From the NCBI GenBank assembly GCA_947311845.1, contig CAMZMU010000075.1, positions 22,796,577 to 22,860,576 on the forward strand: DNA of 64,000 nucleotides, in the 5' to 3' direction. The position numbers were made by a program, and so were the translations under genes. Of the stretch, positions 11,707 through 23,887 are shown one piece after another. Each line of letters starts with the position of its first letter. Within the stretch, counting starts at the first letter, position 1. The notes under the pieces are model-generated. The model was not told the origin of the DNA and made no database searches. It saw only the letters and a program-made list of their open reading frames with translations. This DNA comes from Poa pratensis (Eukaryota; Streptophyta; Magnoliopsida; Poales; Poaceae).

Positions 11707-12864
11707 TGCTGCGTTCGGATGTTCGCTTTGGAGCTGGATATTGGATATTCGGCACTATTCAGTCCCGAATATCTGAAACTGGGCTGTTCAGATGTATGTG
11801 ATATTTGAGCGTGGTATTCGCACAGGATATCGAGTTTGGCCTCCGTAGTGGAAAAAGCCTCCCAGCGAATGTCGAGCTGTTTAGCTCGACATTGGGTCGA
11901 TATTCGCCCGTGCGCGTCCTCTCTCCATCTCTATCGTCTCCCTCACGACCACGACCACGCCAGCGCCGCCTCCTCCTTCCCCGCGCCACCTCCTTCTCCT
12001 TCCCCACGCCAGCGCCGCCCCCGACCTCCGGTCCCATGGCGCCGGCAGACCCCCTGCTCGATCTCCACCGTCCCCTGAGCGTCGCGTAGCTCCCGGCAGC
12101 GCCCACCCTCGCGTGCATCCTGGGTCAACGTCGGTGAAGCTCCCACACCGGCGCCGCCCCCGATAGGTCCCCTGAGCGTCGGTGAAGCTCCCACGCCAGT
12201 CCGTGCTCCGCGTGCACGCCCGCGGCTACCGCGCCGGCTACCTCCGCCGATTCGTCCAGGAGGCCAACCTCTAGGCCGTGCCCGAGGCGGACTGGGATCT
12301 TCCGGCGGCCGGGGATCAACAGGACGAGCCTCCGAGGGAGAAGAGGAGGATGGACTGGTCCGAGTACCTGGACGACACCGGGGAGCACCATGGGGGCCTT
12401 GACGTTGCCGATTCTCCAGATTGTGGTATGCTTAAATCATGTCTGATCTAATTGCGGATCCCTGGTGATGTACAGATTGCAGAGACGGTGATGTACAGAT
12501 TCTCCGGAGCTGCAGCTTCCCTGGTGATGTACAGATTGCGGATCGATTTGACTAGCTCCGGCGGCTTCCCCTCCATGGTTGCTGTACATGCAGGGACGGT
12601 CGATTGGACGAGCTCCGGCAGCCGGCGGCCGGCGCCCTTGATTCTGGAGTTGCAGCCACCGTTCTGAGGTACGGATCGAAAAACTGAATATCTAACACAT
12701 CCAAACAACATTTGATATTCAAACTCAATATCTTGTTTGGGTCTGAATATCTAACACATCCAAACAAAAATATTGACATTCAAACTCAATATCAATATCT
12801 CATGATATTGATATTCAACCCAATATCAATATGGAGCTCCCAATGCGAACATCCGAACGGAGCA
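11707..12864. mobile_element. PIF/Harbinger-type transposon (1158 bp), non-autonomous
   Basis: Terminal inverted repeats TGCTGCGTTCGGATGTTCG (left) and TGCTCCGTTCGGATGTTCG (right, complement) are flanked by the duplication TAA (11704-11706, 12865-12867), as for PIF/Harbinger. No transposase is seen. The centre, about 11930-12420, is GC-rich and gene-like, with a stretch resembling DWSEYLDDTGEHHGG near 12350, but the frame carries stops and I do not recognise it. Direct repeats of GTGATGTACAGATT occur at about 12463-12540, and repeats of a TAACACATCCAAACAA segment at about 12690-12770. Confidence 0.78.
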
Positions 12865-12867
12865 TAA

Positions 12868-14398
12868 GGGAAAAGGAGATAGTTGGGATGCATTGAGGAA
12901 AGCAACAAGTATCATAAGAGCCGAATAGAATTTGCAATAGCTACAACAAAGGCAAATAAATACTTTTCATGCCATGATGAAACCTACACAAGGTTGAATG
13001 CTATAAAAGTATGCATGAGGGTGGATACTTGTTACCGAGATGGCATGGGGTTGATGTAGTAGACAAGAGTTTATCAACCATCCTAGCTTGGCTCCAATAA
13101 GCATGTGGTGAAGACACCTTCATTGTAAATGAGACAAGCAGCCAATGCATCTCCATGTACCTAAAACACATTCAAGTAAAATTGTTCCCAAACTAATTGG
13201 GTCCAAAGTAGTTAGTCAAACTACAATACATAGAAGGAACTCCACATAAATATGTGCATATAGATATGAAATTGAATTTCATGCACACCTTAGCCGATTT
13301 AGGATTCCATGGAGTTTCACCTATATATTGGCACAAAGAAGGAAAGCATGCCAGAAAATAAACATGTAGTAGATATGCATGCCTATTAACTTTAATAACC
13401 AAACGGAGATACAATTTGGACAAATATCAAGAAATCAAAGAAGGTCCAAATTATATCAAAGATCCAAATCAAAAATTGATTTAGAGAAGCCAATTGAAAC
13501 TAAAACAAACCAACATTTGATTGATGACATACCAATTGGACAAAATAGCAAAAAGGAAATAAGATACCAATTAATTAATAAATAAAAAGGAATAGATATC
13601 AAATTTCCAAAGAGATATCAAAAAGAGATATGTCAACGAATGATATAGCCCACTCCCAAAGAGAGATGCCAATTGGGACAAACTCTCAAAAAGAAAGAAC
13701 AGGGTTCCAACAAATAAACCACACCCTCTACACTTTTCATGATGGCACAAAGTACCAAGCCGAAAAGGTTTATCTTCCAGGAGAGATGTCATCGGGATCA
13801 AAGACTAATGGAAAGGATCGAATACCAATAGAATATAAATAGTGTTTAAAAGGATACATGATAGCTCTCCGAACAAAAGTGCATTATTTATGATCTTGTA
13901 TTTGAATACACAATGCACACACATGGAATCATCGCTCTCCAAATATCTATTCAAACACCAAGAATAGTGCATTATCTATAAGTAGCCTTTGAACGCAAGG
14001 TGCACAATGATGGGATCAATGCCTCTCCTACACCAAATAAAACACTAGGAAAGTTTGAGTAAAGCAAAATGATCCACAAGAGGTAAGGAAGACAATGGGA
14101 GTTAAAACAAATTAATTTTTGGCAAGAAATAAGGCAATAAAATCAAGAGCCAATATGAAGATGATCTACAAATTTCACCACAATTATGACTATCAATTGT
14201 CATGGAAAAGGAGTATATGTAGAAATTTCTTAGTGGTGTATTGGATTGATATTCAAGATCATCTTCACAACCAATAAGCACATGGTGAAGGATAAGATTT
14301 AAGCGCGATGCTTATGTAGATAAATGTTCTTGATAGCTTCAAATATTCACGCGATCATGCAAAGCAACTACAACGAGTAGCTTGAAGCAATCGGTTTA
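12868..14398. other. Non-coding interior of the gag-only element
   Basis: AT-rich, no supported gene. Diverged copies of the TTGAATACA..CATGGAATCATC motif lie at about 13895-13975 and 13990-14040. Confidence 0.6.
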
Positions 14399-17300
14399 TG
14401 TGGCACCCCGCTCTGGCACATATTTCCAGAGAGGCGGTCGCCCCGTGCGCCAGCCCAAGATATCTGGCCGCACGTTACGACAATGCAACATAGCGGAAAT
14501 CATTACACAATCAGGCACAAAGTGCTACAAAAGGTTTACAAGGCCATCGAGGCATTACAAATATCTTGCCAAGCATGGCTCCAGACAGAGTTTAACTGGC
14601 AGCGGAAGACGGCTAAGGCAACGGCTTGGAGCGGCTCCACTCCACAGGTATCTGGCTGGGCTACTGATCCTAGCACGCTCTTGCTCCATGTCCTTGCTAA
14701 GGTAGAAGATGAATCCTCGCCGAAATCTGGCCACAATCACAAGGCCCGTGAGTACATTTGTATGCACTCCGCAAGAATCGCCACTCACCACAAACAATCC
14801 AACAATCATGCAACAAGATATACATTGGGAATAAAATCCTACAACATGGCAAGGTGTACACTAGATACATGACATAAAAGTAGCATGGCATTGACAACCA
14901 AACATGTCATAAGCAAGCAACGGGGGTATCACCAGTACAGAATCCAAGCCAGGTGGGGTTGGATCGTGCACCGGCAATCATACAAAGAGCTTACCTGTGA
15001 CGAGTAAACGGGTGTACCATTTGGTACCAAGTAACATAACAATATTTATCATCCCTGCTAGGCCCACTGGCCTTATCTCTTTTCTCAACTCTCCTAGGCC
15101 TTCTGGCCTTATTTTTCCACGTTGGGCATGCACGGTTGATGTTGGCTCAGGCCTAACTCTAGGCTCCCAACGATCACACCGTCACCCCGAAACACGGTAA
15201 CCATCCACAGCTCACGTAACATTTCCTGCATCATATTATTGTTCATTTAGTGAACTCAGGTTGTTCAACTTTCTTTCAAACAAAACTTAAGTTTAACCTC
15301 CCGACACGACAAAGACACACAGTGTGACCGACACTGAACTGTTGTTCCATAACCTTGGAACGAGGCTAGACATCCAGATTTGACACTCTCGAGAGGTTGC
15401 AGATACCACCCATCTAAGTGCACCGCACTAAGCCGGTACTTTAGGATATCATCCCTAAGACGAACTCAGCAAGATACACTCACCTGACCGTTCACGCTAC
15501 CAAGACACTCCCTGTATAGCCACCGACACAACTCTATGTCTTATGACGAAGTGAATCCGGCACGTCCCCAACCCATGAGCGACGCCTAGCTCCGGAACCT
15601 TCGCAAGACTAGCCCCGACCACAAAGGTAACCGACTAGACTTGCCAAAATGGTAGCATCAAAGGAGGCTCAATAGGTTACGTAGGTCAAGGCCCGCCCAT
15701 GTGAGCGACAGTGGCAGTGCTTTCAATGTTCAGATTAGTGGCACCGTGGACTGACCCTATCGTTGTTTGGAGGGGTGTTTCATTTAATCAAGTTTCATCA
15801 ATCACAAGTCCAAATAACAGAGGATTAGTCCAACACAACAACCACAATAATATATCTTCAAACAACAAGATATTAGCAACATAATATTTCAAGCAATAGT
15901 AGTATCCATGTCCAAACTTAGCAAAATAGAAAGAACGTCAACCGGAAGACTACGGCGGCGATTCCGCCGACCAGCGCCTTCTCGTTCGACAAGGAAAAGG
16001 AAACGTCAACCGGAAGACTACGGCGGCGATTCCGCCGACCAGCGCCTTCTCGTTCGACAAGGAAAAGGAAACGTCAACCGGAAGACTACGGCGGCGATTC
16101 CGCCGACCAGCGCCTTCTCGTTCGACAAGGAAAAGGAAAAGTCAACCGGAAGACTACGGCGGCGATTCCGCCGACCAGCGCCTTCACAGATCAACTACAA
16201 AATATAACGTTTGAAAATCTGTCCAGCGGGAAAAAGAAAAAGGTTCCGCGAAAAAAAACTGCGCGGGCCGCTAACGGGCCACGACTGCGTGCCACTGCGC
16301 TGCTGCGCCTGGCCAGGCCGCTGCTGGGCTGGGCTGCTGCGCTGCGCTGGTTGCTCTGCTGGGCCAGAAAACGTTTCACCGGAAAAAAAAAGGAAGAACA
16401 CAGGGGATCGACACAGGAGGTCGTCCTCTTCCTCCGTTCGGTACTGGAGCGGCACGGATCGGCCGGGGCCGGGGAGCGCGCCGGAAGGCCGGCCGGCGGT
16501 GGGGACGGCCCCGGGGCGGTGCACCGCGGCCAGGGGAGGGCGAGGCCGACGGCGGGGCGGCCTCCCACGCACATACACGAGCTCGAGGAGCTCCGGCCAT
16601 GGTGGCCACGGTGGAGATTTTGTGGAGGCTTTTTGGTGGATCTTCCGCACTGAATGGAGAGAGCAGGGGAGAGGAAAGAGGTGGGGAGTGGCTAGGGCTT
16701 GCCTGGGCTGCTCTTGGAGGCTTAATATAGAGGGGGAAGGAGGAGAAGTAGGTGGTGGCCATCAATGGCTTTTTGGTGCAACCTCCAAGCTCCAAGACTT
16801 GAATGGAGGGGATAAGAACGAGAGGAGGGGGTGTGGCTGTCGGTGGAGGCACAGTGAGGCACGTGGTGGTACTGCATCAAGGGATAAGGCAGGGGTTGGG
16901 GTTGCACAGTTCCATGCCGAAACCGGCATGTCCAGAGCGCGACGCGAGCGGCGTCGTCGCGTTCCCGATGACTCGGAGGTCCAAACGGAAAAAGGTTTCC
17001 ACTGCTGAGTTCGTAACGACGAGAACAACACCACCAATCAAGAATCCCTCAAGGATTCCAAACTTTGCAGAGTAAGATTTTCAGAAAACCAAAGACACTG
17101 AAGGTGCTCGATGAAATGAAAAGGGACTTCCACTACCCAATGGAGCTAGGATTTTTACTGGGGATGTTCTACTGGTATGTGAGCAATGTGGTCCAGTTTC
17201 ACTCAATTTGGAGAAGATTTTACGTGTAAACATTTTCGGGTTTCGAAATGGCAGAAGGTGTTCGATGGATGTTCTGCAAGAAAAAGTTGGTCCAAATGTT

Positions 17301-18105
17301 CCCAACTTTTTACCACTGCCTAGGTTTGTTACAAGGAGTGTGTCTATGGAGTTTGAGCTCAATTGAACATTGGTAAGTTGGGTTTTGGCAAGTTGTCCAA
17401 AAATTGGCATATTGGCATGATCAAGGCAAAGTAATTTTCGCACTTCACCTTGGGGTGATCTTCTGGATTTGGGTGTCTAAGGACCATGTGGTCAAGGTGA
17501 CCAAGTCCCATGGTCATAGGATTTGTCTAGGTATAGGTTTGCTTGAAGATCTTAAAAAGGCATGAAAATGGCCTTACAAAGGAAGTAGGTCAAAAGTTGC
17601 TCAAACGGGTTTGGCTCCAAAAGATGAAGTGTAGGGAATGCAAAAATATTCATCCCCTGATTTTATCAGAATTTCTGGAGATGCATAGCTTGACTCAAAC
17701 ATCTCGGGACCAGAAATGGCATTTTGGAAAATAACGCTCAACTTGGAAATATTGCATTGGAGTATGCAATATTTTTGCATGGATTGTCTTTATATGAATA
17801 TGGGAGTCCTCTGGTATTTTTAGTGGAATTTCTCCGGCTATGGAAATAGGCTTCCCTTTGGTAGGTAGAGAAAAAGGTTTTAAAAGGTTCGATAATTAGG
17901 GCTAGGGTTTTCGAGAGAAAACCTAAGCATCAAAATTATCACGGGTGATGGAGTGGTTCGTGGATCACTGGGAAATTTTTGAGGGAGCAATTCCCAAGTC
18001 CATTCATCCTCAAGGATTTGAATAAATATTTAGGATAAGAGGAAAAAGTTTTTCAGGTGTCAGAAAACACCACTAAAATTAGGTTTGAATTTTTGGGGTG
18101 TTACA
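14399..18105 (-). mobile_element. 3.7-kb LTR-like insertion, probably a solo LTR
   Basis: On the minus strand it runs from TGTAACACCCCAAAAATTC to GGGGTGCCACA, so it has TG..CA ends. It is flanked by GTTTA (14394-14398) and GTTTC (18106-18110), a 5-bp duplication with one mismatch. It has no coding domain and no second terminal repeat, which favours a large solo LTR. TGTAACACCCC starts are common in grass gypsy LTRs. It includes a GC-rich part at 16200-17000 with long but unconvincing ORFs on both strands and a 68-bp tandem array. Confidence 0.65.
15936..16187. repeat. 68-bp tandem repeat, about 3.7 copies
   Basis: Units start at 15936, 16004, 16072 and 16140 (the last partial) and are almost identical, each containing GGAAGACTACGGCGGCGATT. 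Near-identity suggests recent expansion. All copies are in one reading frame, because 68 x 3 is not required for the short local ORF, and no protein family is recognised. Confidence 0.92.
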
Positions 18106-18110
18106 GTTTC

Positions 18111-18891
18111 CTAAAGAGATATATGTGAATATATTAGAGGAAAATCGTACCAAGAACTTCCTTCACAAACAAGATCCAAATATAAGAAAACAAAATCATA
18201 TAACCAAATTGGAACTTGTTTGAGCAATATGCCACATAGGAACAAGATAATTGACAATATCAATTCTAAATGGCAATACCTCACATGTTCACATTTTCTA
18301 GGATTGTAATATGCACAAAGCTTATTACTCCCCCATAATGTGATAATCCATTTTATAGTAACAAGAGACAAAATATAATCCAACAAGAGATAACTAATGG
18401 ACATTATAGAATTTGAATTTCTCATGAGCATGACATACCACATAGAGATTAGATAATATTGATATATCAACACTAAGTGATATCCTCATGTACACACATT
18501 TTTAGGATTGTGAAGTGCCAAAAGCTATCACTCCCAAAAATGGGATAGTCCATTAATCTCTCAAAAGAACCAATTAAGATATAAGCAAGTTGATATAAAG
18601 GCTCAACATCACACGTACATGGTGTGCAAACCAACATACACATACTTGATTACTCAAGATAAGTAAGTAGAGAGCACAACATATACAAACACTAGCAAGG
18701 TACAAAACCAAACACATGCAAGGGTGCAAGCAACTTTCAATGTATGATTTAAATACAAGTTACCGCAAGGAGAAACATTGGATATGAGATAGAACAATAT
18801 AATCCAAATGACTTGGCTTGAGAGAATATAATTGATGAAGATCCCTTAATTCTTCATGATGTAGCCAAGTCTCCAATGCCCTCCTCAACAC
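18111..18891. other. Non-coding interior between LTR-like insertion and gag
   Basis: AT-rich sequence. Two diverged copies of a segment with TAGGATTGTRAWRTGC followed by ACTCCC lie at about 18225-18355 and 18430-18555. No gene is seen. Confidence 0.55.
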
Positions 18892-21208
18892 CTATTGATC
18901 AAGTTTTAGTTGGTCCCCAACCAAGTTGGGTCCTAAGAGGTTAGTCACAATAGGCTTGGCAACCCAAATGGTTCTTTTCTTGACACCACTTTGAGTACCA
19001 ACATATTTGGCAAACACATTGCCAACCTTATCCTTCCTAAGAGAATAAACATTATCAATTATGATAGGGTTGGATAAGTTACCACTAGTGCATGAAGAAG
19101 CAAAGTGACCCTTCTCACGGCATAAGTAGCAACATTTGCTTCCTCCTTTCTTCTTTGTTGAAATCTCAACTTGAGAAGGAATAGCTTGATTCTTCTTGGG
19201 AAGTGGCCGTTCTTCAACTTGGGGAACTTTAGTTTGAACTTGAGGCATCTTCCCTTGTTGCTTCTCACTAAGAGACTTCTTCTTCAAAGGGCAAGATCTA
19301 ACATGGTGCCCTTCAACTTTGCACTTGAAGCAAACAATCTTGGCCGAATTCTTGACTTGTTCATGGCCCTTCTTTTCTTGTTATACTTGGACTTGTTCTT
19401 GTTATTGGAGTTGAATCCAAGTCCACTTTTGTCATTGGGGCGTCTTTGACACTCAAACATTGTCAAGTGGGACTTCCCACATGACGCTTTTCCAAGTCTT
19501 TCTTCAAAGAAGTGACTTGGGCCTTGAGCTCTTTTAATTTCTCTACATGGTTAGTATCAACACAAACACTAGAGGAAGTAGAGCCTCCTTATTAGAGCAA
19601 CAAGGCATGGAAGTAATTCATCACAAGATGTAGCAAGATTGAGTGGATGAATTACTAGGACTAGCACATGGCAATAAAGCATTTTGAGTAGAGGTTGTGC
19701 CATTGTCCACATGAGGCTCACAAGATGTTACCTTTGTAATAATAGCCTCATGAGCTAACTTTAGCTTATCATAGGAGACTAGAAGATCCTCATGAGAGCT
19801 CGAGAGCTTCTCATGGCTTTCTTCCAATTTCCCATATTTGCTAGATAGCAACTCAAGTTGAGCCCTTAGCTCAACATTCTCCTTCACTATTGGTGCTTCA
19901 CAAGAAATAGAGTTAGTAGCACAAGCATTATCATTAGTAGCAATAGGAGAAGATAACTTGGTAAGCTCTTTTGAATATGAAGCTTGGAGTTGTACATGAG
20001 ACTCGGTGAGTTTGATGAGCTCGCTCTTAATGACCCTAGAGCCATTTTCGAGGTGCGCAAAATCCCCAAGGAGTCTAGCATGAGCATCCACAAGCTCACC
20101 ATTCTTTATTTTGAATTCATTAGCCACCTCAATAGCTTTATCATGGGATTCCTTTACCATAGAGAGTTCTAGAGTAAAAGTCTCCTCAAGAGACTCTTTA
20201 GTGGTTTGTTCTTCTTCAAGAGCTTCCTTGAGATCGGCGATCTCATCCGCGTACTTATATTCGCGGCTAAAGCATTCATCAGTGCGTGCTTCCAAATCCA
20301 CTATGGTAAGCTTGCGCTCAACAAAAGTAACCATGATTTCTAAGAATTTAGCACGAGCATCTTTATTCTTAGCAATAGCATGAAGAACCATTTGACCCTT
20401 CTCAATAAGGGAAGCATCATTATCATCTTCTTCATTATCATCATCATTATCATTTTGAGATATATTTGGAGTCAAGATAGAAGTTACCGTTGATCCCCTT
20501 GCCATAAGGCAAAAGTGCAAAGTGGTTGATGATGATGAAGCAAAACTTGAAGCTCCATTCAAGTCCATGTCTTGTTCCATGGAGTGTTCGGTTTCCTCTA
20601 CATGGTTAGCCAAACAAATACTAGAGGAAATAGAAGTATTTTTATCAAGGGAACAAGACATAGAGACCATATCATCACGAGGATTAGTCAAGCAATTTGC
20701 ACATGATATGCAAGGACATCAACACAAGCATGTGAATCATTTTTGGTGCTAGATATGTTTAAGTCCAAAGATAAATCATCACAATAAGATAGAGGTGAAG
20801 GATCATCAATTATAAGCTCACTATCATCATTGCAATGTTTATCACTACTCACCATTGCATTACTTTGTGGCTTGCCACATGTAGGTGAAGTAGGAGAAGT
20901 AGAGAACTCATCACGGCCGGAGGTGGAGGGAGAACAATCATCTCCACAAATCTTGGACAAATCATATTTATCTTGAAGCTTGGTCCAAAGCTCATGAGCA
21001 TTCCGAAATGGAGTGACCGACATAATAACTACATCGCTCAAAGCATTGAAAATCATATTAGAAGCTTGAGCATCTAGATAGGAATTATTCTTATCCAATA
21101 AAGATAATCTTTTGGGATTCTTTGGTGGAGAATAACCCCTATCTAGAATTCGCTCTATGTGCCATCTAATATAAAAGAAGCATTGTGCACTAGTTCACTA
21201 GACGACAT
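18892..21208 (-). pseudogene. Gag-like gene of the 22-kb element (UBN2-like, coiled coil, two zinc knuckles), frameshifted
   Basis: The likely start is the ATG at 21206-21208. The first segment (to about 20700) contains a copia-type gag signature around ALSDVVIMSVTPFRNAHELW. After a frameshift near 20690 a 350-residue segment follows (20691-19621) with long heptad-rich stretches typical of a coiled coil, and an acidic Asp/Glu run near residue 85. A further break leads to two CCHC knuckles, CFKCKVEGHHVRSC (about 19320) and CYLCREKGHFASSC (about 19115), and a C-terminal tail ending at 18892. The product would package element RNA into particles. Stops around 19620 and 21110-21160 also interrupt the frame, so no full-length protein is expected. 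A copia ancestry fits the gag type and the Met-tRNA primer site, but no pol is present to confirm it. Confidence 0.72.
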
Positions 21209-21248
21209 CTTTACTCTCGAGGCGGTGAAGCCAAAAACGAGAAAACCC

Positions 21249-21260
21249 GCTCTGATACCA
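21249..21260 (-). other. Primer binding site of the gag-only element
   Basis: The minus strand reads TGGTATCAGAGC, the exact complement of the plant initiator tRNA-Met 3' end, two bases inside the 5' LTR. Confidence 0.88.
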
Positions 21261-21262
21261 AT

Positions 21263-23882
21263 TGAAAGGACACGGATGTCGCCTAGAGGGGGGGGGGTGA
21301 ATAGGCGATTAAAATTCTTTACGGTTTAGGCTTGAATAAATGCGGAATAAAACTAGCAGTTAATTTATCAAGCACAAAACCTAAACAAAGCTAGGTTTAC
21401 CTATGTGCACCAACAACTTATGCTAATCAAGATAAGCAACTGTGTGATAGCAAGATATATTACTTCAAGCTCGATGGCTATCAGAAAGTAAATTGCATAA
21501 GTAAGAAGCTCGGGTATAGAAATACCGAGGCATTTGGAGACGATGATTTATCCCGAAGTTCACTTCCCAATGGAAGCTACGTCTCCGTTGGAGTGGTGCG
21601 GAGTCACAAAGTGATCCCCGAATAGCCGTCAAATGGCACACCGTAATCTCCTTCGTGTCTCTACCAATGTAGAGTACCACGAACCACTATGGGCCTCGAG
21701 GGTGGTCACCGAACCCGTACAAGGATGAGGCACACTCCACAACTTAATTATAGGCTCCCACCGAATTCCCGTGGCTCCCAAAGCCACAAGAATCACAAGG
21801 TTGAGGCACACTCCACAACTCAATTGGAGGCTCTCAACTAATCCCGGGAGCCACCAAAACTCCGAGATCAACAAGGACCGTCTAGGGCACCCCAAGTACT
21901 CTAGAGGACAAGCTCTAGGGCACCCCAAGTACCAAGAGTAACAAGCTTCTCAACTTCACTTTCCACGTATCACCGTGGAGAACTCAAACCGATGCAACTA
22001 ATGCAAGAAGGCAAAACCACTATAAGTGATCAAATCCTTCACTCCCAAATCCCACCAAAAGCAACTAATACTTGTGGGGGGAGAAGAGAGGAAGAACAAA
22101 GAAGAACTCAACAAATGGAACTCCAAGATCTAGATCCAAAAGCTTTCCCTCACTTAGAGGAGAGATAGATTGGTAGAACAATAGATCTAGATCTTCTTTC
22201 TCTTTTCCCACTAAATGGAGGCAAGAATCATGGAGGGATTGAGAGATAGCTAAGCTCAAGGAGGTCAACAATGGAGGTCAATTTCGTGCTCAGCAAAGCT
22301 GGACTCATTGGGAAAGAAGGGGCCTTTTATAGGACCCCACGAAATAGAGCCGTTGCTGGAATCTTAACACCGGAGTCTCCGGCCTGGGCGGAATATCCGG
22401 CCCACGAGGGGACCGGAAAATTCGGTCAGACCAGAAACTTCCAAAGTCTCTGGCCAGTCTCCGGACTGGGCATCAGAGACAAACACCAAGTTGTCCCAAC
22501 TCGAAATATGAAGTTTTCCGGTCCGGGCCAGAGACTCCGGTGTGTTTACACCGGAGATTTCGGCCAACAAAAACTGCAGAAACACACAACACGAAAACTA
22601 ACATATCTTGATCATCCGGACTCCGTTTTCGATGTTCTTGGGCTCGTTGGAATCACCACAACGAGCTCTAAAAGATCATGCAGAGAAACATCATAGTCCA
22701 TCATGGGAGTATAAATCCAAATGTAGAAAGGTGAAACCTCTCTATAAAAGATGAACCGGGAGAAACTCCAAAACCGAAAACGCAACAAGTTTTTCATACA
22801 AAATCTGTTTTCGTGAACTTGAGCTTGTCATGAAGATCAAGAAAAGCTCCAAAACTCCACTTAGAGAAAAGCCAAATAAGAACCAAGAAAGATGATGAAG
22901 GCAAGTATGCAAAGGTTTGAGCTCTCTCCAACTGATACGCTAAAGCTCAATGAGGGCCCCTCTTGATAGTACGGTATCTATCCTATAACCCGGTCTCCCA
23001 ACTAGCACCATGAGACCGGTAAAATAGAAACCCTATCAAGATAATACCTTTGCCTTGCGCATTCCACTTGAGCTAGATGATGTCGATCTTGATCTCTTCA
23101 AGTGGACCACCTTTCTTGATTGCGCTTCGCTCGGTGAAGTCTCACATATTGCTCCCCCATACTCCACTATGGGAGAGCCTCTCATAGGCACATATTCACT
23201 TGACCATTATCTCCAAGAGGGTGGCAAGCATCAAGCATATGATATCTTCGAGATACTTCTCTTGAACTTGCACTTCTCAAGCTTGATGACGATCACCACT
23301 TGACGACATCCTTCATGGGCTATATGAAATCTTTATTTGATGCAAGCCCATAGAAAGATACCTAACCACACATAGAAATGCTACACACATATCATGGGTT
23401 AGTTCATAAAGCTATATGGATAATTGCTTACCATACCAAGAGATACATGATCCCACTTGGTACATCTTGTAGCTTTGTGTGTTGATCAATATCTTGATCA
23501 ACCTTGTATCTTTTCTTCTCTTTTTGAATAGATGATGTCTTGAAGATAACCATGAATGATCACATAATCATTTTCTTCAAGACATACTTGCAGTATGCTC
23601 AACTCACATATGGCCAATCATCGGATAACTCCTCGAATAACAACTTGGTCATCACATACTTTTCTTATTGATCATATCAAATATATATCCATACACCTCG
23701 ATGATCTTGATGCCAAATACTTCATTATATCAATATATGCATGGCATCAACCTTGAATCCAACATATGGAGTTCAAGCATTGCCTTCAGACAAACACTAC
23801 AAGGATAACTCATTGCAACCATTAGTCCATAGGGATTGTCATTAATTACCAAAACCACACATAGGGGTGCTATGCCCTTTCA
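21263..23882 (-). repeat. 5' LTR of the gag-only element (2620 bp), uninterrupted
   Basis: This is the intact LTR copy. It preserves the pre-insertion sites of the two elements nested in the other LTR: the sequence around 23170-23180 reads straight through GAGAGCCTCTCATAGG, and around 23446-23450 reads GAGATACATGATCCC. These empty sites fix the copia-2 and CACTA borders to the base. Confidence 0.95.
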
Positions 23883-23887
23883 AGGAT

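Larger units (their letters stand above)
1801..23882 (-). mobile_element. 22-kb gag-only LTR retrotransposon (TR-GAG/LARD-like), itself full of insertions
   Basis: It begins TGAAAGG and ends CCTTTCA, is flanked by the 5-bp duplication AGGAT (1796-1800 and 23883-23887), and sits inside the copia-1 reading frame. Its LTRs are 1801-10679 (two insertions removed, about 2.6 kb) and 21263-23882 (2620 bp). On the minus strand an initiator-tRNA-Met primer site follows the 5' LTR (21249-21260), and a purine tract precedes the 3' LTR (10680-10695). The interior carries a gag-like gene near its 5' end and no recognisable protease, integrase or RT, so it would need enzymes from another element. Removing the four nested insertions leaves an element of roughly 10.9 kb. 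LTR divergence looks like a few percent by eye, so this is older than the gypsy element at 52 kb. Confidence 0.9.

Noticed and set aside
15936..16187. CRISPR-like direct repeats
   Set aside because: The 68-bp units are contiguous without unique spacers and lie in a plant LTR-like element; this is a minisatellite.
16191..17037. Long overlapping ORFs in the GC-rich part of the LTR-like unit
   Set aside because: Several frames on both strands are open at once because of base composition; none shows a known domain or codon signature.
21249..21262. tRNA gene hint from Met-tRNA-like sequence
   Set aside because: Only 12 bases match, next to an LTR; it is a primer binding site. No tRNA or rRNA gene was found in the window.
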